Of a stretch of 64,000 bases of DNA, positions 48,802-58,042 are shown one piece after another. The notes beneath the pieces are model-generated. The model ran no database searches and had not been told where the DNA came from. It saw only the letters and a list, made by a program, of their open reading frames with translations. The stretch spans positions 3,906,001 to 3,970,000 of the forward strand of contig NZ_CP071238.1 in NCBI RefSeq assembly GCF_017299535.1, in the 5' to 3' direction. This stretch comes from Serratia marcescens subsp. marcescens ATCC 13880. GTDB taxonomy: Bacteria > Pseudomonadota > Gammaproteobacteria > Enterobacterales > Enterobacteriaceae. The translations under genes and the position numbers were made by a program. Each line of letters opens with the position of its first letter. Position 1 is the stretch's first letter.

Positions 48802-49728
48802 ATGAATATTATGCATCTGGATTTGAAGCGTCTCGATCTCAACCTGCTGCTAGTGTTCGAAGCGGTCTATCGGCTGCGATCGGTGACGCGCGCCGCAGCA
48901 GAGCTTGCCCTCAGTGCGTCGGCGCTGAGCCACGCGTTGATTCGGCTGCGCAAGGCGCTGGCGGACGAGCTGTTCTACCGGGTCGGCAACGACATGCACC
49001 CGACGGTGTATGCCGACAGCCTGGCTCCGACCGTCAGCGAAAGTCTGGCGCTGCTGGCCAAAGGGCTGCATCCGCGCCCGCGCTTCGTCCCCACCGAAAG
49101 CCGGGAGAGCTTCACCTTCGCCATTACCGATTACACCGCTTTCGCGGTGTTTCCCGCACTGATGGCGCAGATGCAGCGCCTGGCGCCGGGGTTATCGTTT
49201 CAGTTGCGCTATTCCGAGCGCAAGGTGGCGCTGAACGATCTGCTGGCGGGGCGCATCGACTTCGCGCTGGGCTTTACCGAAACCGATGGCGAAAGCTACC
49301 CGGAGATCGACGAGGTGAGCTGGCTGGAGGATGAGTATGTGGCGATCTGTTCGCCCGCGTTCAGCGCGAAATACGGCGAGCTGACGCTGGAAAACTACCT
49401 GCAGGCGCGTCATCTGGTGGTGACGCCGTGGAACGAACAGCGTGGCGTCATTGACTACCAGCTCGACAAACTGGGGCTGCAGCGCGATATCGCCATCCGC
49501 ACGCCTTCGCTGCTGGGAGCGCCGTTCATCGTCGCCGACAGCGAACTGGTGATGAGCATGCCGCGTTACGCCGCGCAAAAATTGCGGCAGGCGGCGGCGC
49601 TGGATATCCATCCCCTGCCGTTTCCGGTGCCGCCATATCAGATCAAAATCTACCTGCACCGCAAGAACGGCCGGCCTGAGGCCTGCCGCTGGTTGCAGCA
49701 ACAGCTGCAGGCGCTGGCGGCGTTATAA
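48802..49728 (+). CDS. LysR-family transcriptional regulator
   Basis: The 308-residue product has the LysR helix-turn-helix (LDLNLLLVFEAVYRLRSVTR, AAAELALSASALSHALIRLR) and a C-terminal effector domain. I chose the ATG at 48802; 48811 is the alternative. It diverges from the diamine-acetyltransferase-like gene, its likely target by position. Confidence 0.9.
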   Translation: MNIMHLDLKRLDLNLLLVFEAVYRLRSVTRAAAELALSASALSHALIRLRKALADELFYRVGNDMHPTVYADSLAPTVSESLALLAKGLHPRPRFVPTESRESFTFAITDYTAFAVFPALMAQMQRLAPGLSFQLRYSERKVALNDLLAGRIDFALGFTETDGESYPEIDEVSWLEDEYVAICSPAFSAKYGELTLENYLQARHLVVTPWNEQRGVIDYQLDKLGLQRDIAIRTPSLLGAPFIVADSELVMSMPRYAAQKLRQAAALDIHPLPFPVPPYQIKIYLHRKNGRPEACRWLQQQLQALAAL

Positions 49729-50238
49729 CGCGGGTTCGCCGATTGGCAGATACCCCTGCCACAGCGGCCGGGCCGGTTTCCCGTGCGGGTTGGCCCGCAG
49801 ATGCACGTGGTAGCCTTGCAGCGCCTGCAGCAGCAGACAGTCGTCCACTTCGGCCAGGTCATCCTTGTGCTGCTGCGCGCTGTCAGTCAGCAGTACCCGT
49901 TTGGCTTTCTCTTTCGCCTCGTCGGCGGAGCGCGCCACGAACAGGCCGAACTGGTGCAGTTCCGCCAGCTCATCGCTGCGGTAGCCGCCCACGTTGACGA
50001 AAAACAGCTTCTCTTCACCGGCGAACGGAGCAGACTCCAGGCTCACGTCGTAACCGTCCGCCCAGTCGATGCGCGCATAGCCGTCGACATGCACCTTGCG
50101 CTTATCGCCGAACCACTTTTCGCGCAGCAGCGGATACGCCTCTTCCGGCCGATCCGCCGCCGCAAACTGCACGTCGTGCAACTCAATATTGGCGCCCGGC
50201 GCCGTACCGCCCACATAAAACATCAATAATCCCGGCAT
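49723..50238 (-). CDS. DUF1543 domain protein
   Basis: The 171-residue product (start MPGLLMFYVGGTAPGANIEL, with HDVQFAAADRPEEAYPLLRE and VHVDGYARIDWADGYDV) fits the DUF1543 family, function unknown. It overlaps the LysR gene end by six bases, tail to tail. The ATG at 50238 has AAGGAG upstream. Confidence 0.82.
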   Translation of the reverse strand: MPGLLMFYVGGTAPGANIELHDVQFAAADRPEEAYPLLREKWFGDKRKVHVDGYARIDWADGYDVSLESAPFAGEEKLFFVNVGGYRSDELAELHQFGLFVARSADEAKEKAKRVLLTDSAQQHKDDLAEVDDCLLLQALQGYHVHLRANPHGKPARPLWQGYLPIGEPAL

Positions 50239-50358
50239 GTTAGTCTGCTCTCCTTGGTGATAATCGCTATATAATCTAATGCATAACGAAACACCTGCCA
50301 ACGGCGGCGCCATTCTGTGTTATCAATAGATGAGGTTTAATCTGTTGTGGAGGAACGC

Positions 50359-50541
50359 ATGGCATTCAATATCGGTGATTTTGTACAACGCACCACCGGC
50401 GGCCCGAAGATGACCGTGGTGGCGATCGACGGCGAAACCCTGGTTTGCAGCTGGAATGAACTGGGTAAAGAGCAGCGTACGGAGGTGCAGGCCAACGAGG
50501 TGGCGCTGTACCACGAGGACGGCGATTTCGGCGTCTGCTGA
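50359..50541 (+). CDS. YodC-like small protein (DUF2158)
   Basis: The 60-residue product (start MAFNIGDFVQRTTGGPKMTV) belongs to the YodC family of small SH3-like proteins, CSWNELGKEQRTEVQANEV being typical. The ATG at 50359 follows GGAGGAA. Function unknown. Confidence 0.88.
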   Translation: MAFNIGDFVQRTTGGPKMTVVAIDGETLVCSWNELGKEQRTEVQANEVALYHEDGDFGVC

Positions 50542-50546
50542 ATGAT

Positions 50547-50565
50547 CGGGGCGCGCCGCGCCCCG
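50547..50565. terminator. Hairpin between convergent genes
   Basis: CGGGGCGCG-c-CGCGCCCCG lies between the YodC-type gene and yjdJ; it can act in both directions. Confidence 0.55.
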
Positions 50566-50573
50566 TTATCGCC

Positions 50574-50852
50574 TCAGGCGCGAATGTCCTGATAGGCTGG
50601 GGTGGTATCGAACTCATGCTTGGCGAACGGGCATAGCGGAATGATTTTACGCTGCTCCGCGCGCATTTTCTCCACCACCAGCGCCACCAGCTTTTTGCCG
50701 ACGCCCTGCCCCTTCAATGACTCATCCACCCAGGTGTGATCGATAATGGTCAGCTTGTCGCCGCTCGGCACGAAAGAGATCTCGGCGATCAGCTTGCCAT
50801 GCTCGTCATTGATATAAAAACGCTTCTCGTCTGCCAGTATTTTATGTTCCAT
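50574..50852 (-). CDS. yjdJ: Acetyltransferase-like protein YjdJ
   Basis: A minimal GNAT protein of 92 residues with [20 protein letters not shown] as acetyl-CoA loop and [20 protein letters not shown] at the end, matching the YjdJ family. It follows yjdI by one base, as in E. coli. Confidence 0.93.
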   Translation of the reverse strand: MEHKILADEKRFYINDEHGKLIAEISFVPSGDKLTIIDHTWVDESLKGQGVGKKLVALVVEKMRAEQRKIIPLCPFAKHEFDTTPAYQDIRA

Positions 50853-50853
50853 A

Positions 50854-51084
50854 TTATTTCTCCCTATATTTCAGTGCGCCGCTGGGGCAAGTGTCGATAA
50901 CGCGTTTCACTTCGGCCGCGTCGGCATTGTCCGGCATAATCCACGGCCGGCGGTTCAGGGTAAAAATAGCCGCGTTGCCACGCACGCAGTTGGCGGAATG
51001 GCGGCATATCGCGCTGTTAAAATAAACGTCAATCTTGTCGCCGGAATAACGGCGGTAACCGGCGGCGGTCAATTCCTCATCCAT
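50854..51084 (-). CDS. yjdI: Iron-sulfur cluster-binding protein YjdI
   Basis: The 76-residue product has the conserved [13 protein letters not shown] and [12 protein letters not shown], supplying the cysteines of a probable ferredoxin-like or divergent 4Fe-4S cluster. It forms an operon with yjdJ. The function is unknown. Confidence 0.93.
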   Translation of the reverse strand: MDEELTAAGYRRYSGDKIDVYFNSAICRHSANCVRGNAAIFTLNRRPWIMPDNADAAEVKRVIDTCPSGALKYREK

Positions 51085-51276
51085 CTTGGCCTCACATTGC
51101 CTGTTTTATTGTTTTTGCTCCAGGCTCAAGTATAGGCAATGCCGTCGGCTTCACCACGCGTCTCACCTAACGAAAAAAGTGGCGCAACCGCCCGTCGCCG
51201 CTAGAAAAAAACGTAAATTGTTCTAATCTTTAATCAGCAAGACAACATAATTCCGACAGTGGCTAAGGAGTTCGAA

Positions 51277-51690
51277 ATGGGTGATAGCTCAAAAGACGGC
51301 GTAATTCTGCTGTCCCGTATTCTACTGATGGTTCTGTTTATCATTTTCGGCTGGATGAAACTGGTCAACTTCGGTGCGACCGTCACGGCGATGGAAGGCT
51401 ATGGCACGCCGATGCCTTATTTGGCGGCGATCGTTGCCGTCGTGGTGGAGTTTATTTTCGGCATCGCGCTTATTCTCGGCCTGTTTACTCGGCCTATCGC
51501 GGTCATTTTCGCCCTGTATGTGTTGGGCACCGCGTTTATCGGCCATCCGTTCTGGAAAATGACCGGCATGGAAATGATGGGCAACGAAATCAACTTCTTT
51601 AAAAACATCAGCATCATTGGCGGTTTACTGTTGCTGGCGGTAACCGGCGCCGGCCGTTATTCGCTGGACTATAAAATATTTAATAAATAA
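51277..51690 (+). CDS. DoxX-family inner-membrane protein
   Basis: The 137-residue product has four membrane helices and the DoxX pattern (ILLSRILLMVLFIIFGWMKL, then VEFIFGIALILGLFTRPIAV). The ATG at 51277 is preceded by AAGGAG. Related proteins are linked to redox or osmotic stress; the role here is unknown. Confidence 0.88.
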   Translation: MGDSSKDGVILLSRILLMVLFIIFGWMKLVNFGATVTAMEGYGTPMPYLAAIVAVVVEFIFGIALILGLFTRPIAVIFALYVLGTAFIGHPFWKMTGMEMMGNEINFFKNISIIGGLLLLAVTGAGRYSLDYKIFNK

Positions 51691-51697
51691 TTCATCG

Positions 51698-51728
51698 ATG
51701 GCCGGCGATATTCGCCGGTCATTTTATT
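51698..51728 (+). terminator. Terminator after the DoxX gene
   Basis: GGCCGGCGA-tat-TCGCCGGTC is followed by ATTTTATTT. It can also serve smrA from the other side weakly. Confidence 0.8.
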
Positions 51729-51740
51729 TCGGCTATCCTT

Positions 51741-52313
51741 TCACCGGCTGCGCTTGGCGTGGCGCTCAAAGTTTTCCGCCCTGGCCTGCGCCGATTTACG
51801 CAGCGTGACATAGCAGGCGCCCTCGCCGCCGTCGCGCGGTAAGGCGCGGCAAAACGCCTGCACCTGCTCAAACTGCGCCAGCCATTTGGCGACGTAACTG
51901 CGCACGATATTCGGATGGCTTTCGTTCTGCCGCCCGCGGCCGTGCACGATCAGCAGCGAACGCAGATTTTGCGCCTCCGCCTGCATAATGAAACGGAACA
52001 GCGCCTGCCGGCTGGTTTCAACCGGCTGACGCAGCAGGTTCAGCGACGCCTGCGGCGGGTAACGCCCGTTGCGCAGTTTGTCCAGCACGCCCTGCTGAAT
52101 GCCTTCCCCTTTGAACTCCAGCGGCTGTTCGCAGGGGATCACCTCGAGAAAATCGGTGCTGAGGAAGTTTTCCTGCATCAGCCGCTGCGCTTCGCGCCGC
52201 GCGCTTTTGTCCACCGCCGCCTGCGGCTTGAGGTACAGCGTCTGCCGTCCGCTCTCCAGCGGCACCACATCCGCCATCGCCTGTTCAAAAAAGTCTTTTT
52301 CCTGCTCGCTCAT
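51741..52313 (-). CDS. smrA: DNA endonuclease SmrA (Smr domain)
   Basis: The 190-residue product has an N-terminal helical part and a C-terminal Smr domain with LNLLRQPVETSRQALFRFIM and the catalytic-type LLIVHGRGRQNESHPNIVRS. I chose the ATG at 52313 with AGAGG upstream, matching the E. coli length. Confidence 0.9.
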   Translation of the reverse strand: MSEQEKDFFEQAMADVVPLESGRQTLYLKPQAAVDKSARREAQRLMQENFLSTDFLEVIPCEQPLEFKGEGIQQGVLDKLRNGRYPPQASLNLLRQPVETSRQALFRFIMQAEAQNLRSLLIVHGRGRQNESHPNIVRSYVAKWLAQFEQVQAFCRALPRDGGEGACYVTLRKSAQARAENFERHAKRSR

Positions 52314-52497
52314 GTTCCACCTCTCTTGAACGGCAGCCTTTACGGCTGGGAATGGGGTCGATTGTAAGACGCCTTGCCACGGTTGCAAGCCGGGAATTGT
52401 CAGCGGCATGTGCCTCATTTGTCGTCAACGGGTGAGCTTGCGAACAGTTTTCGCTATACTGCTAAGCCATCATTGAGTGCCGCAAAGGATCGAGCCC

Positions 52498-52833
52498 ATG
52501 ACAATGCGCGAGCTGGAAATCCAGTTTCAAAATGCGATGAATGAGTTGCAGAGCAGCTTCGAACGGCAACACCGCGAATGGCAGCAGAGCTACCAGGCGC
52601 TGCAGCAACTGCTGGAAGAAGCCAAACAGCGCGAAGCCGCGCTGCGGGCGCAGAATGAACAACTGGCGCGCAAACTGAGCACCGCCAGTTCGGTGCCGGA
52701 ACAGCATGCGCTGGTCAAGCAGATCAAAATGCTCGGCGCCCATCTGGACGCGCTGGCCAAAGACGCGGCCACCTTCAATCACCACCTGCGCCAACAGAGC
52801 GCGGTCGGTAATTTCAGCGGCGAACAGCATTGA
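52498..52833 (+). CDS. MbeD/MobD-like coiled-coil protein
   Basis: The 111-residue product is almost wholly coiled coil (MRELEIQFQNAMNELQSSFE, then EWQQSYQALQQLLEEAKQRE). It resembles plasmid MbeD mobilisation/exclusion proteins, a family also found on enterobacterial chromosomes. No relaxase is nearby, so its role is unclear. The ATG at 52498 follows AAAGGA. Confidence 0.7.
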   Translation: MTMRELEIQFQNAMNELQSSFERQHREWQQSYQALQQLLEEAKQREAALRAQNEQLARKLSTASSVPEQHALVKQIKMLGAHLDALAKDAATFNHHLRQQSAVGNFSGEQH

Positions 52834-52900
52834 TAGCGGGCGCTGTCGCACAGCGCCTCCCGCCCCTCTTCTGGCGTATTGAGAGTGTAATAAAGCCTAA

Positions 52901-53347
52901 ATGACCTGGATCATCCTCGCCGCCCTGATCGTCGTATTCATTATCGGTTACCGCGTCCTGACGTCCGACACCCGCAAAGCCATCGATTCGCTGGCCCATC
53001 TGCTGAGGGTCAAGCCGATGCTGATCGAATCGATGATCCAGGAAATGGGCGGCCGCCAAAGCCAGACCTTTATCCGCATGCTGAACAACGGCTACACCGA
53101 AGAGATGCACCAGGCGGCTTATCTGCTGTTCATCTACCTGACGTTCATCAAACAGGCGGACGACGAACAGATTGCCCTGTGGCGCGACGTGCTGCTGCGC
53201 GCCGGGCTGTCGCCGGAGCTGCACGCCGAGCACACCGAAGCGGCGCTGTTTTACTTCGCCGAGCTGGATATCGATGCGTTTGAACTGGCGCAGTTCCGCC
53301 GCGCCTACAACGAGCGTTTCAACCGCGAAGCGTTGGCGCACGGCTGA
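52901..53347 (+). CDS. DUF1198 family protein (YicN-like)
   Basis: The 148-residue product has one N-terminal membrane helix (MTWIILAALIVVFIIGYRVL) and a soluble helical domain (PMLIESMIQEMGGRQSQTFI), matching DUF1198. Function unknown. Confidence 0.82.
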   Translation: MTWIILAALIVVFIIGYRVLTSDTRKAIDSLAHLLRVKPMLIESMIQEMGGRQSQTFIRMLNNGYTEEMHQAAYLLFIYLTFIKQADDEQIALWRDVLLRAGLSPELHAEHTEAALFYFAELDIDAFELAQFRRAYNERFNREALAHG

Positions 53348-53351
53348 TCGC

Positions 53352-53369
53352 GTCCCCCGGGCGGGGGAC
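53352..53369. terminator. Hairpin between convergent genes
   Basis: GTCCCCC-gggc-GGGGGAC lies between the DUF1198 gene and the leftward DUF2002 gene. Confidence 0.5.
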
Positions 53370-53372
53370 CGA

Positions 53373-53711
53373 TTACAGGAACATGCTGTAGAGGTAGCGC
53401 GACAGCGCTTCGCGCGAGCTGAAGCCGTGTGCGATGCCGTAGCGCTGGTTCGGGGCGTCGCTGCTTAAATCCAGGGGAAACTCCAGATACTGCTCGCTGG
53501 TGCGCACCGGGGAGGTCGGCGTGGCGAAATGCACGCTTCTCTCTTTCAGCGCCGGGTGGATCACCAACGCGGTTCTGCCCATCCGCGCTTCGCGATTCAC
53601 ATACACATAATGCGTACCCTTGCGGTAGCCATAGGCCTGATCGGTGACATAATCACGCTCAAAGCCGGTATTCTCCAACACTTTAGCCACTTCATCCGGC
53701 CGTAAATACAT
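53373..53711 (-). CDS. DUF2002 family protein
   Basis: The 112-residue product (start [20 protein letters not shown], with [20 protein letters not shown] and QYLEFPLDL) fits DUF2002. Function unknown. A GGAGG site precedes the ATG. Confidence 0.8.
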   Translation of the reverse strand: MYLRPDEVAKVLENTGFERDYVTDQAYGYRKGTHYVYVNREARMGRTALVIHPALKERSVHFATPTSPVRTSEQYLEFPLDLSSDAPNQRYGIAHGFSSREALSRYLYSMFL

Positions 53712-53813
53712 CGATTCCTCCTCTCATTCTGGACCGCTGAGCGACCTTACCGTAATCATTCACCGAAACAATGATTTTCTGGGGAGGAATCCGGGTTTCG
53801 GACTATTCCTGAA

Positions 53814-54986
53814 TCAGGCCCGGCGGCGCTGCAGCAGGCGCAGGGTGAGCAGCACCCCGAGCGCCACCAGCAGCGCCGCCGCCAGATAAATCGACGGCAC
53901 GCCCGCTTGTCCAATAAGCAGCCCGGCCAGCGGGCCGGTGATGCCCAACGCCAGGTCGAGGAACGCCGAATAGGTGCCGAGCGCCGTGCCCTGATTCTGC
54001 GGTGGCACCTGTTTCACCGCCTCAACGCCCAGCGCCGGGAACACCAGCGAAAAACCGGCGCCGGCCAGCAACGCGCCGGTTTGCACCATCCAGGGCTCGC
54101 CGGCCAGCCAGATCAACAGCAGCCCGACGATCTCGACCAGAAACGACGCCAGCGTCACCTTCAACCCGCCGTGGCGGTTAATGACGTTGCTGAAGATCAG
54201 GCGGATGCCGACGAAGGCGCAGCTGAACAGCGTCAGCGAAAACGCCGCGCCGCTCCAGCCTTTGTCGGCGTAGTAAAGGGTGATGAACGTGGCGATCACG
54301 CCGAAGCCGACGGTGCCCATCGCCAGCCCGAGACCATAGGCCCAGATGCGGCCGAACACCGCGCGAAAGGCGATGCGCTGCCCAGCCGCGATCGAGACGT
54401 CCGGCTTGCCGCTCGCCAACAGCAGCGCCACCGCGACCGCCAGCACAATTAGCGCCGCCACCCCGGCCAATCCCCACTGCTGGTTCAGATACACGCCGAG
54501 CGGCGCGCCGGCCGCCATCGCGCCGTAGGTGGCGACGCCGTTCCAGGAGATCACCCGCGCGGTGTGCATCGCCCCGACCCGGCCGATGCCCCACAGCGTG
54601 GAACCGGTGCTGGCGAAGCTTTCGCCGACGCCGAGAAACACCCGCCCCACGCACAGCAACAGCAGGCTGAGCCACGGGTAACCGTCAACGCCGAACGCCA
54701 GCGCGTAAAACAGGCCGCTGGCGCCGCAGCACGCCAGGCCGAACAGCACCACCTTCTTCGGCCCCAGCTGATCGGCGTAACGCCCGGCGTGCGGGCGGCT
54801 GAACAGCGTGGCGAAGTATTGAGCGCTGATGATAAGGCCCGCCAACACCGAGTTGTAGCCCAGGTGGTCATGCACAAATCCCGGCAACACCGCCAGCGGC
54901 AGGCCGATGGTCAGGTAGCAGACGAAGGTGAACATCACCACGGACAAAATACGTCGGTTCAGTTGGAGGTTATTTTCTGCGGTCAT
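53814..54986 (-). CDS. Major facilitator superfamily transporter, YfcJ/YhhS type
   Basis: The 390-residue product has 12 predicted helices and the family motifs GLPLAVLPGFVHDHLGYNSV, SRPHAGRYADQLGPKK and GRVFLGVGESFASTGS. Substrate unknown; YhhS relatives export arabinose or drugs. The start at 54986 matches YfcJ; an in-frame ATG at 55031 is possible. Confidence 0.85.
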   Translation of the reverse strand: MTAENNLQLNRRILSVVMFTFVCYLTIGLPLAVLPGFVHDHLGYNSVLAGLIISAQYFATLFSRPHAGRYADQLGPKKVVLFGLACCGASGLFYALAFGVDGYPWLSLLLLCVGRVFLGVGESFASTGSTLWGIGRVGAMHTARVISWNGVATYGAMAAGAPLGVYLNQQWGLAGVAALIVLAVAVALLLASGKPDVSIAAGQRIAFRAVFGRIWAYGLGLAMGTVGFGVIATFITLYYADKGWSGAAFSLTLFSCAFVGIRLIFSNVINRHGGLKVTLASFLVEIVGLLLIWLAGEPWMVQTGALLAGAGFSLVFPALGVEAVKQVPPQNQGTALGTYSAFLDLALGITGPLAGLLIGQAGVPSIYLAAALLVALGVLLTLRLLQRRRA

Positions 54987-55076
54987 CGAAGGTGGCTCGC
55001 ATCGGACGGGGTAGACGAAGCGTTCCAGCATACCCCGATGAGATTTGATGATAAATGAGAGAGTTATAACGAATTA

Positions 55077-55982
55077 TTATTTCGCTAACGATTTTGCCGC
55101 CACCCGCGCGCGCAGAAAATCGATAAACGCCCGCACTTTCTCCGGCACGTGACGGGTATTCGGGTAGAGCGCATAGATGCTCTGCTCGGGGAAACGGTGA
55201 TCCGGCAGCAACCGCTGCAACCTGCCGGCATCGATGTCGGGCTGCGCCAGCCACGCCGGCAGCAGCGCCACCCCGGCGCTATGCAGGGCGAACGCCAACA
55301 ATGCCGCGGCGCTGTCGCCGGTAAGCGTGGCGGCGTCCGCAACCTTGAACAGCACCGCTTCGCGCTGCGGCGTGACCACCTGCCAACTGAGCGGCGAACT
55401 GAGCCGGCTGTGGGCGATCCACTGCGCCTGCGCCAGATCCGTCAGCGAATGAATCGGCCGCTCGGCCAGATAATCCGGCGACGCCACCGGAAAAATGGCG
55501 AAGCTGTCGATCAGCGCCGCGCGGTGGCTGGAATCCGCCAGCTGGCCCAAACGGATCGCCACGTCGAAGCGCTCCGAAATCAGATCGGCATGATAGGAAG
55601 AAGAGACATGCTGGATGCGCAGCCGCGGATGCTGGCGCGAAAACGCCGCCAGCGCCGGCGCCACCACCTGGGCGCCGTACTCCGGCGTGCTGGTGATGCG
55701 CAGCACACCGCTCAGCCCGTGATGATCGCGACGCACGTCGTCCAGCACGTTTTCCGCCTCCTGCAGCAGCTGCAGGCTGCGCTGGTAGAAGCGTTCGCCG
55801 GCATCGGTCAGCGACAGCCGCCGGGTGCTGCGCGCCAGCAGTGACACCCCCAGCTCATTCTCCAGTTGCTTGACGTTAAAGCTCACCACCGCCTTGGTTT
55901 GCCCCAGCGCCGCCGCCGCCGCGGTAAAGCTGCCCGCTTCCACCACCGCCGCGAAGCTCGCCAGACGCTGCAAATTCAGCAT
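55077..55982 (-). CDS. LysR-family transcriptional regulator
   Basis: The 301-residue product has the helix-turn-helix (LASFAAVVEAGSFTAAAAAL, GQTKAVVSFNVKQLENELGV) and a CrgA-type effector domain. It is divergent from the DHA2-type transporter gene 105 bases away, its likely target. Confidence 0.92.
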   Translation of the reverse strand: MLNLQRLASFAAVVEAGSFTAAAAALGQTKAVVSFNVKQLENELGVSLLARSTRRLSLTDAGERFYQRSLQLLQEAENVLDDVRRDHHGLSGVLRITSTPEYGAQVVAPALAAFSRQHPRLRIQHVSSSYHADLISERFDVAIRLGQLADSSHRAALIDSFAIFPVASPDYLAERPIHSLTDLAQAQWIAHSRLSSPLSWQVVTPQREAVLFKVADAATLTGDSAAALLAFALHSAGVALLPAWLAQPDIDAGRLQRLLPDHRFPEQSIYALYPNTRHVPEKVRAFIDFLRARVAAKSLAK

Positions 55983-56087
55983 TTCGTCGCCCTTATTGTC
56001 AAAATCATTTTGACAGTGTAATCGCCCGCCGCCGATTTATCCGCACTTTTCCCCCCGATACACTGCTCGCCTTCAACCGGAGGCACC

Positions 56088-57470
56088 ATGTCTTATCGCA
56101 GCAAAGTGGCAATCGTCTATCTGCTCGGCTTTTTCGTCGATCTGATCAATATGTTTATCGCCAATGTCGCCTACCCCGCCATCGGCCAGGCGATGCGAGC
56201 ATCGGTCAGCCAACTGGCGTGGGTCAGCAACGGCTATATTCTCGGCCTGACGCTGGTGATCCCGCTCAGCGCCTGGCTGGCGCAGCGCATCGGCGGACGG
56301 CGGGTGTTTCTGCTGTCGCTGGCGCTGTTCATGCTGGCCACCCTCGGCGCAGGCAACGCCGACAGCATCGGCGCGCTGATCGGCTGGCGCACCCTTCAGG
56401 GCATGGGCGGCGGCTTGCTGATCCCCATCGGCCAGACGCTGACCTATCAGCTGTACCGCAGCCATGAACGCGCCGGGCTGTCGGCGGCCATCATGTTGGT
56501 GGGGCTGCTGGCGCCGGCGCTGTCACCGGCGCTGGGCGGCTGGCTCGTCGATCGGTTGGACTGGCGCTGGGTGTTTTTCGCCAACCTGCCGCTGGCGGCC
56601 CTGGCCCTGGCGCTGGCGGCGCTGTGGCTGCGAGCGGAAGCGCCGACGGCGGCGCGCAAACCGCTCGACGCGACAGGATTACTGAGCGCCTGCGCAGCGC
56701 TGACGCTGTTGCTGCTCGGCCTGACCCGGCTGAGCGAAGCCGGCCATCAGGTTTCCGGTGCGGCGCTGCTGGCTGCCGGCCTGCTGGTGCTGGCCTCTTA
56801 TCTGCGCCATAGCCTGCGTACCCCGCAGCCGCTGCTGAACCTGCGGCTGGTCGCCGACCCGCTGCTGCGCAACGCCATGGCGGTTTATTTGTGTATTCCC
56901 GGCCTGTTCATCGGCGTCAGCCTGGTGGCGATGCTGTATCTGCAAAACCAGCTGGGCATGCCCGCCGCACAGGTCGGCGGCCTGATGCTGCCCTGGGCGC
57001 TGGCGTCGTTCCTGGCCATCACGCTGACCGGCAAAACCTTTAACCGCCTCGGCCCGCGGCCGCTGCTGATCGTCGGCTGCCTGTTGCAAGGCGCCGGCAT
57101 GCTGACGCTGGCGCAGATCGATCAGGCCGGGCAACACGCGTTGCAGATCGCCGCCTTCGCCCTGATGGGGTTCGGCGGCAGTCTGTGCAGCAGCACCGCG
57201 CAGAGCAGCGCGTTTCTGCAGATCCCCGACGGCCAATTGGCGGACGCCAGCGCACTGTGGAATATCAACCGCCAGCTCAGTTTTTGCCTCGGCGTGGCGC
57301 TGCTCAGCCTGCTGCTGAATCTGCTGCTGGCCGTGTTGCCGCCCGCGACGGCTTTCCGCACCTGCTTCATTCTGGCGGGCGCCAGCACACTTATCCCGCT
57401 GTTGCTGTGTCTGCGCCTCGCCAACCGCGCCATCGTGCGCCAACTCAACGCTCAACAGGATGCTTTATGA
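56088..57470 (+). CDS. Major facilitator drug transporter, DHA2 (EmrB/QacA) type
   Basis: The 460-residue product has about 14 helices, the motif A-like LAQRIGGRRVFLLSLALFML and GRTLQG-type block (WRTLQGMGGGLLIPIGQTLT), and motif C (LVGLLAPALSPALGGWLVD). It likely exports drugs or toxic metabolites. The stop overlaps the next gene (ATGA), and the LysR regulator lies divergently upstream. Confidence 0.88.
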   Translation: MSYRSKVAIVYLLGFFVDLINMFIANVAYPAIGQAMRASVSQLAWVSNGYILGLTLVIPLSAWLAQRIGGRRVFLLSLALFMLATLGAGNADSIGALIGWRTLQGMGGGLLIPIGQTLTYQLYRSHERAGLSAAIMLVGLLAPALSPALGGWLVDRLDWRWVFFANLPLAALALALAALWLRAEAPTAARKPLDATGLLSACAALTLLLLGLTRLSEAGHQVSGAALLAAGLLVLASYLRHSLRTPQPLLNLRLVADPLLRNAMAVYLCIPGLFIGVSLVAMLYLQNQLGMPAAQVGGLMLPWALASFLAITLTGKTFNRLGPRPLLIVGCLLQGAGMLTLAQIDQAGQHALQIAAFALMGFGGSLCSSTAQSSAFLQIPDGQLADASALWNINRQLSFCLGVALLSLLLNLLLAVLPPATAFRTCFILAGASTLIPLLLCLRLANRAIVRQLNAQQDAL

Positions 57471-57847
57471 ACCCGTATTTTACCGAAGTGATCGACGCCC
57501 ACATCGCCATTGAACGCTGGCTGGGCAAAGGGACCGGAGAAGAGCAGGCGCTGCTGGCGCGTTTTACGCCGGATTTCAGCATGATCGCGCTGAACGGCGC
57601 TCCGCTGGATTTCACCGCACTGTGCGCTTTTTTCCACGCGCATCGCGCCGCCAAACCGGGTTTGGAAATCGAGATAGAAGAGATGAAGCTGGTGGCCGAA
57701 TGGCCGACGGGCGCGGTAGTCAGCTACCGGGAAAAACAGAGTCTGCCGGGACAAAGCGCTACGCTGCGCTACTCCACGGTGGTATTTGAACGTCAGCCCA
57801 ACGCGCTCGGCTGGCGGCATTTGCACGAAACCGCCGCGGCGCAATGA
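57467..57847 (+). CDS. DUF4440/SnoaL-like NTF2-fold protein
   Basis: The 126-residue product (AHIAIERWLGKGTGEEQALL, FTPDFSMIALNGAPLDFTAL, ending WRHLHETAAA) has the pattern of an NTF2-like small protein. It overlaps the transporter gene by four bases, so the two are translated together. Function unknown. Confidence 0.75.
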   Translation: MNPYFTEVIDAHIAIERWLGKGTGEEQALLARFTPDFSMIALNGAPLDFTALCAFFHAHRAAKPGLEIEIEEMKLVAEWPTGAVVSYREKQSLPGQSATLRYSTVVFERQPNALGWRHLHETAAAQ

Positions 57848-57946
57848 TCACAGGAAGCTGCCGGCCAAAAACAGTTCCCAACCGACGATCACCCCGCACA
57901 GGGTTACCGCGCTGAAAATGACTTCAAACAGATAGCGATTGATCAT
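57848..57946 (-). CDS. 32-residue membrane protein
   Basis: Reading leftward from the ATG at 57946 gives MINRYLFEVIFSAVTLCG, then VIVGWELFLAGSFL and TGA. It is one hydrophobic helix with a short basic head. GAGG lies nine bases upstream. The stop abuts the stop of the convergent gene. No homologue is recalled, but length and composition fit small enterobacterial membrane proteins. Confidence 0.6.
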   Translation of the reverse strand: MINRYLFEVIFSAVTLCGVIVGWELFLAGSFL

Positions 57947-57965
57947 CGTGCGTCGCCTCAAAAGA

Positions 57966-57990
57966 AGACACCCGGAAGAACCGGGTGTCT
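57966..57990 (-). terminator. Terminator after asr
   Basis: The ten-pair stem AGACACCCGG/CCGGGTGTCT is followed on the minus strand by TCTTTTGA. It lies between asr and the 32-codon gene. Confidence 0.75.
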
Positions 57991-58042
57991 GGAGTACGGA
58001 CTGGAGCGTGCGGAACCTTCCGGTTCCGCAAACATCACTTGA

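Noticed and set aside
52498..52833. Plasmid mobilisation module because of MbeD similarity
   Set aside because: No relaxase, oriT or other mob gene is nearby, and the neighbours are core genes.
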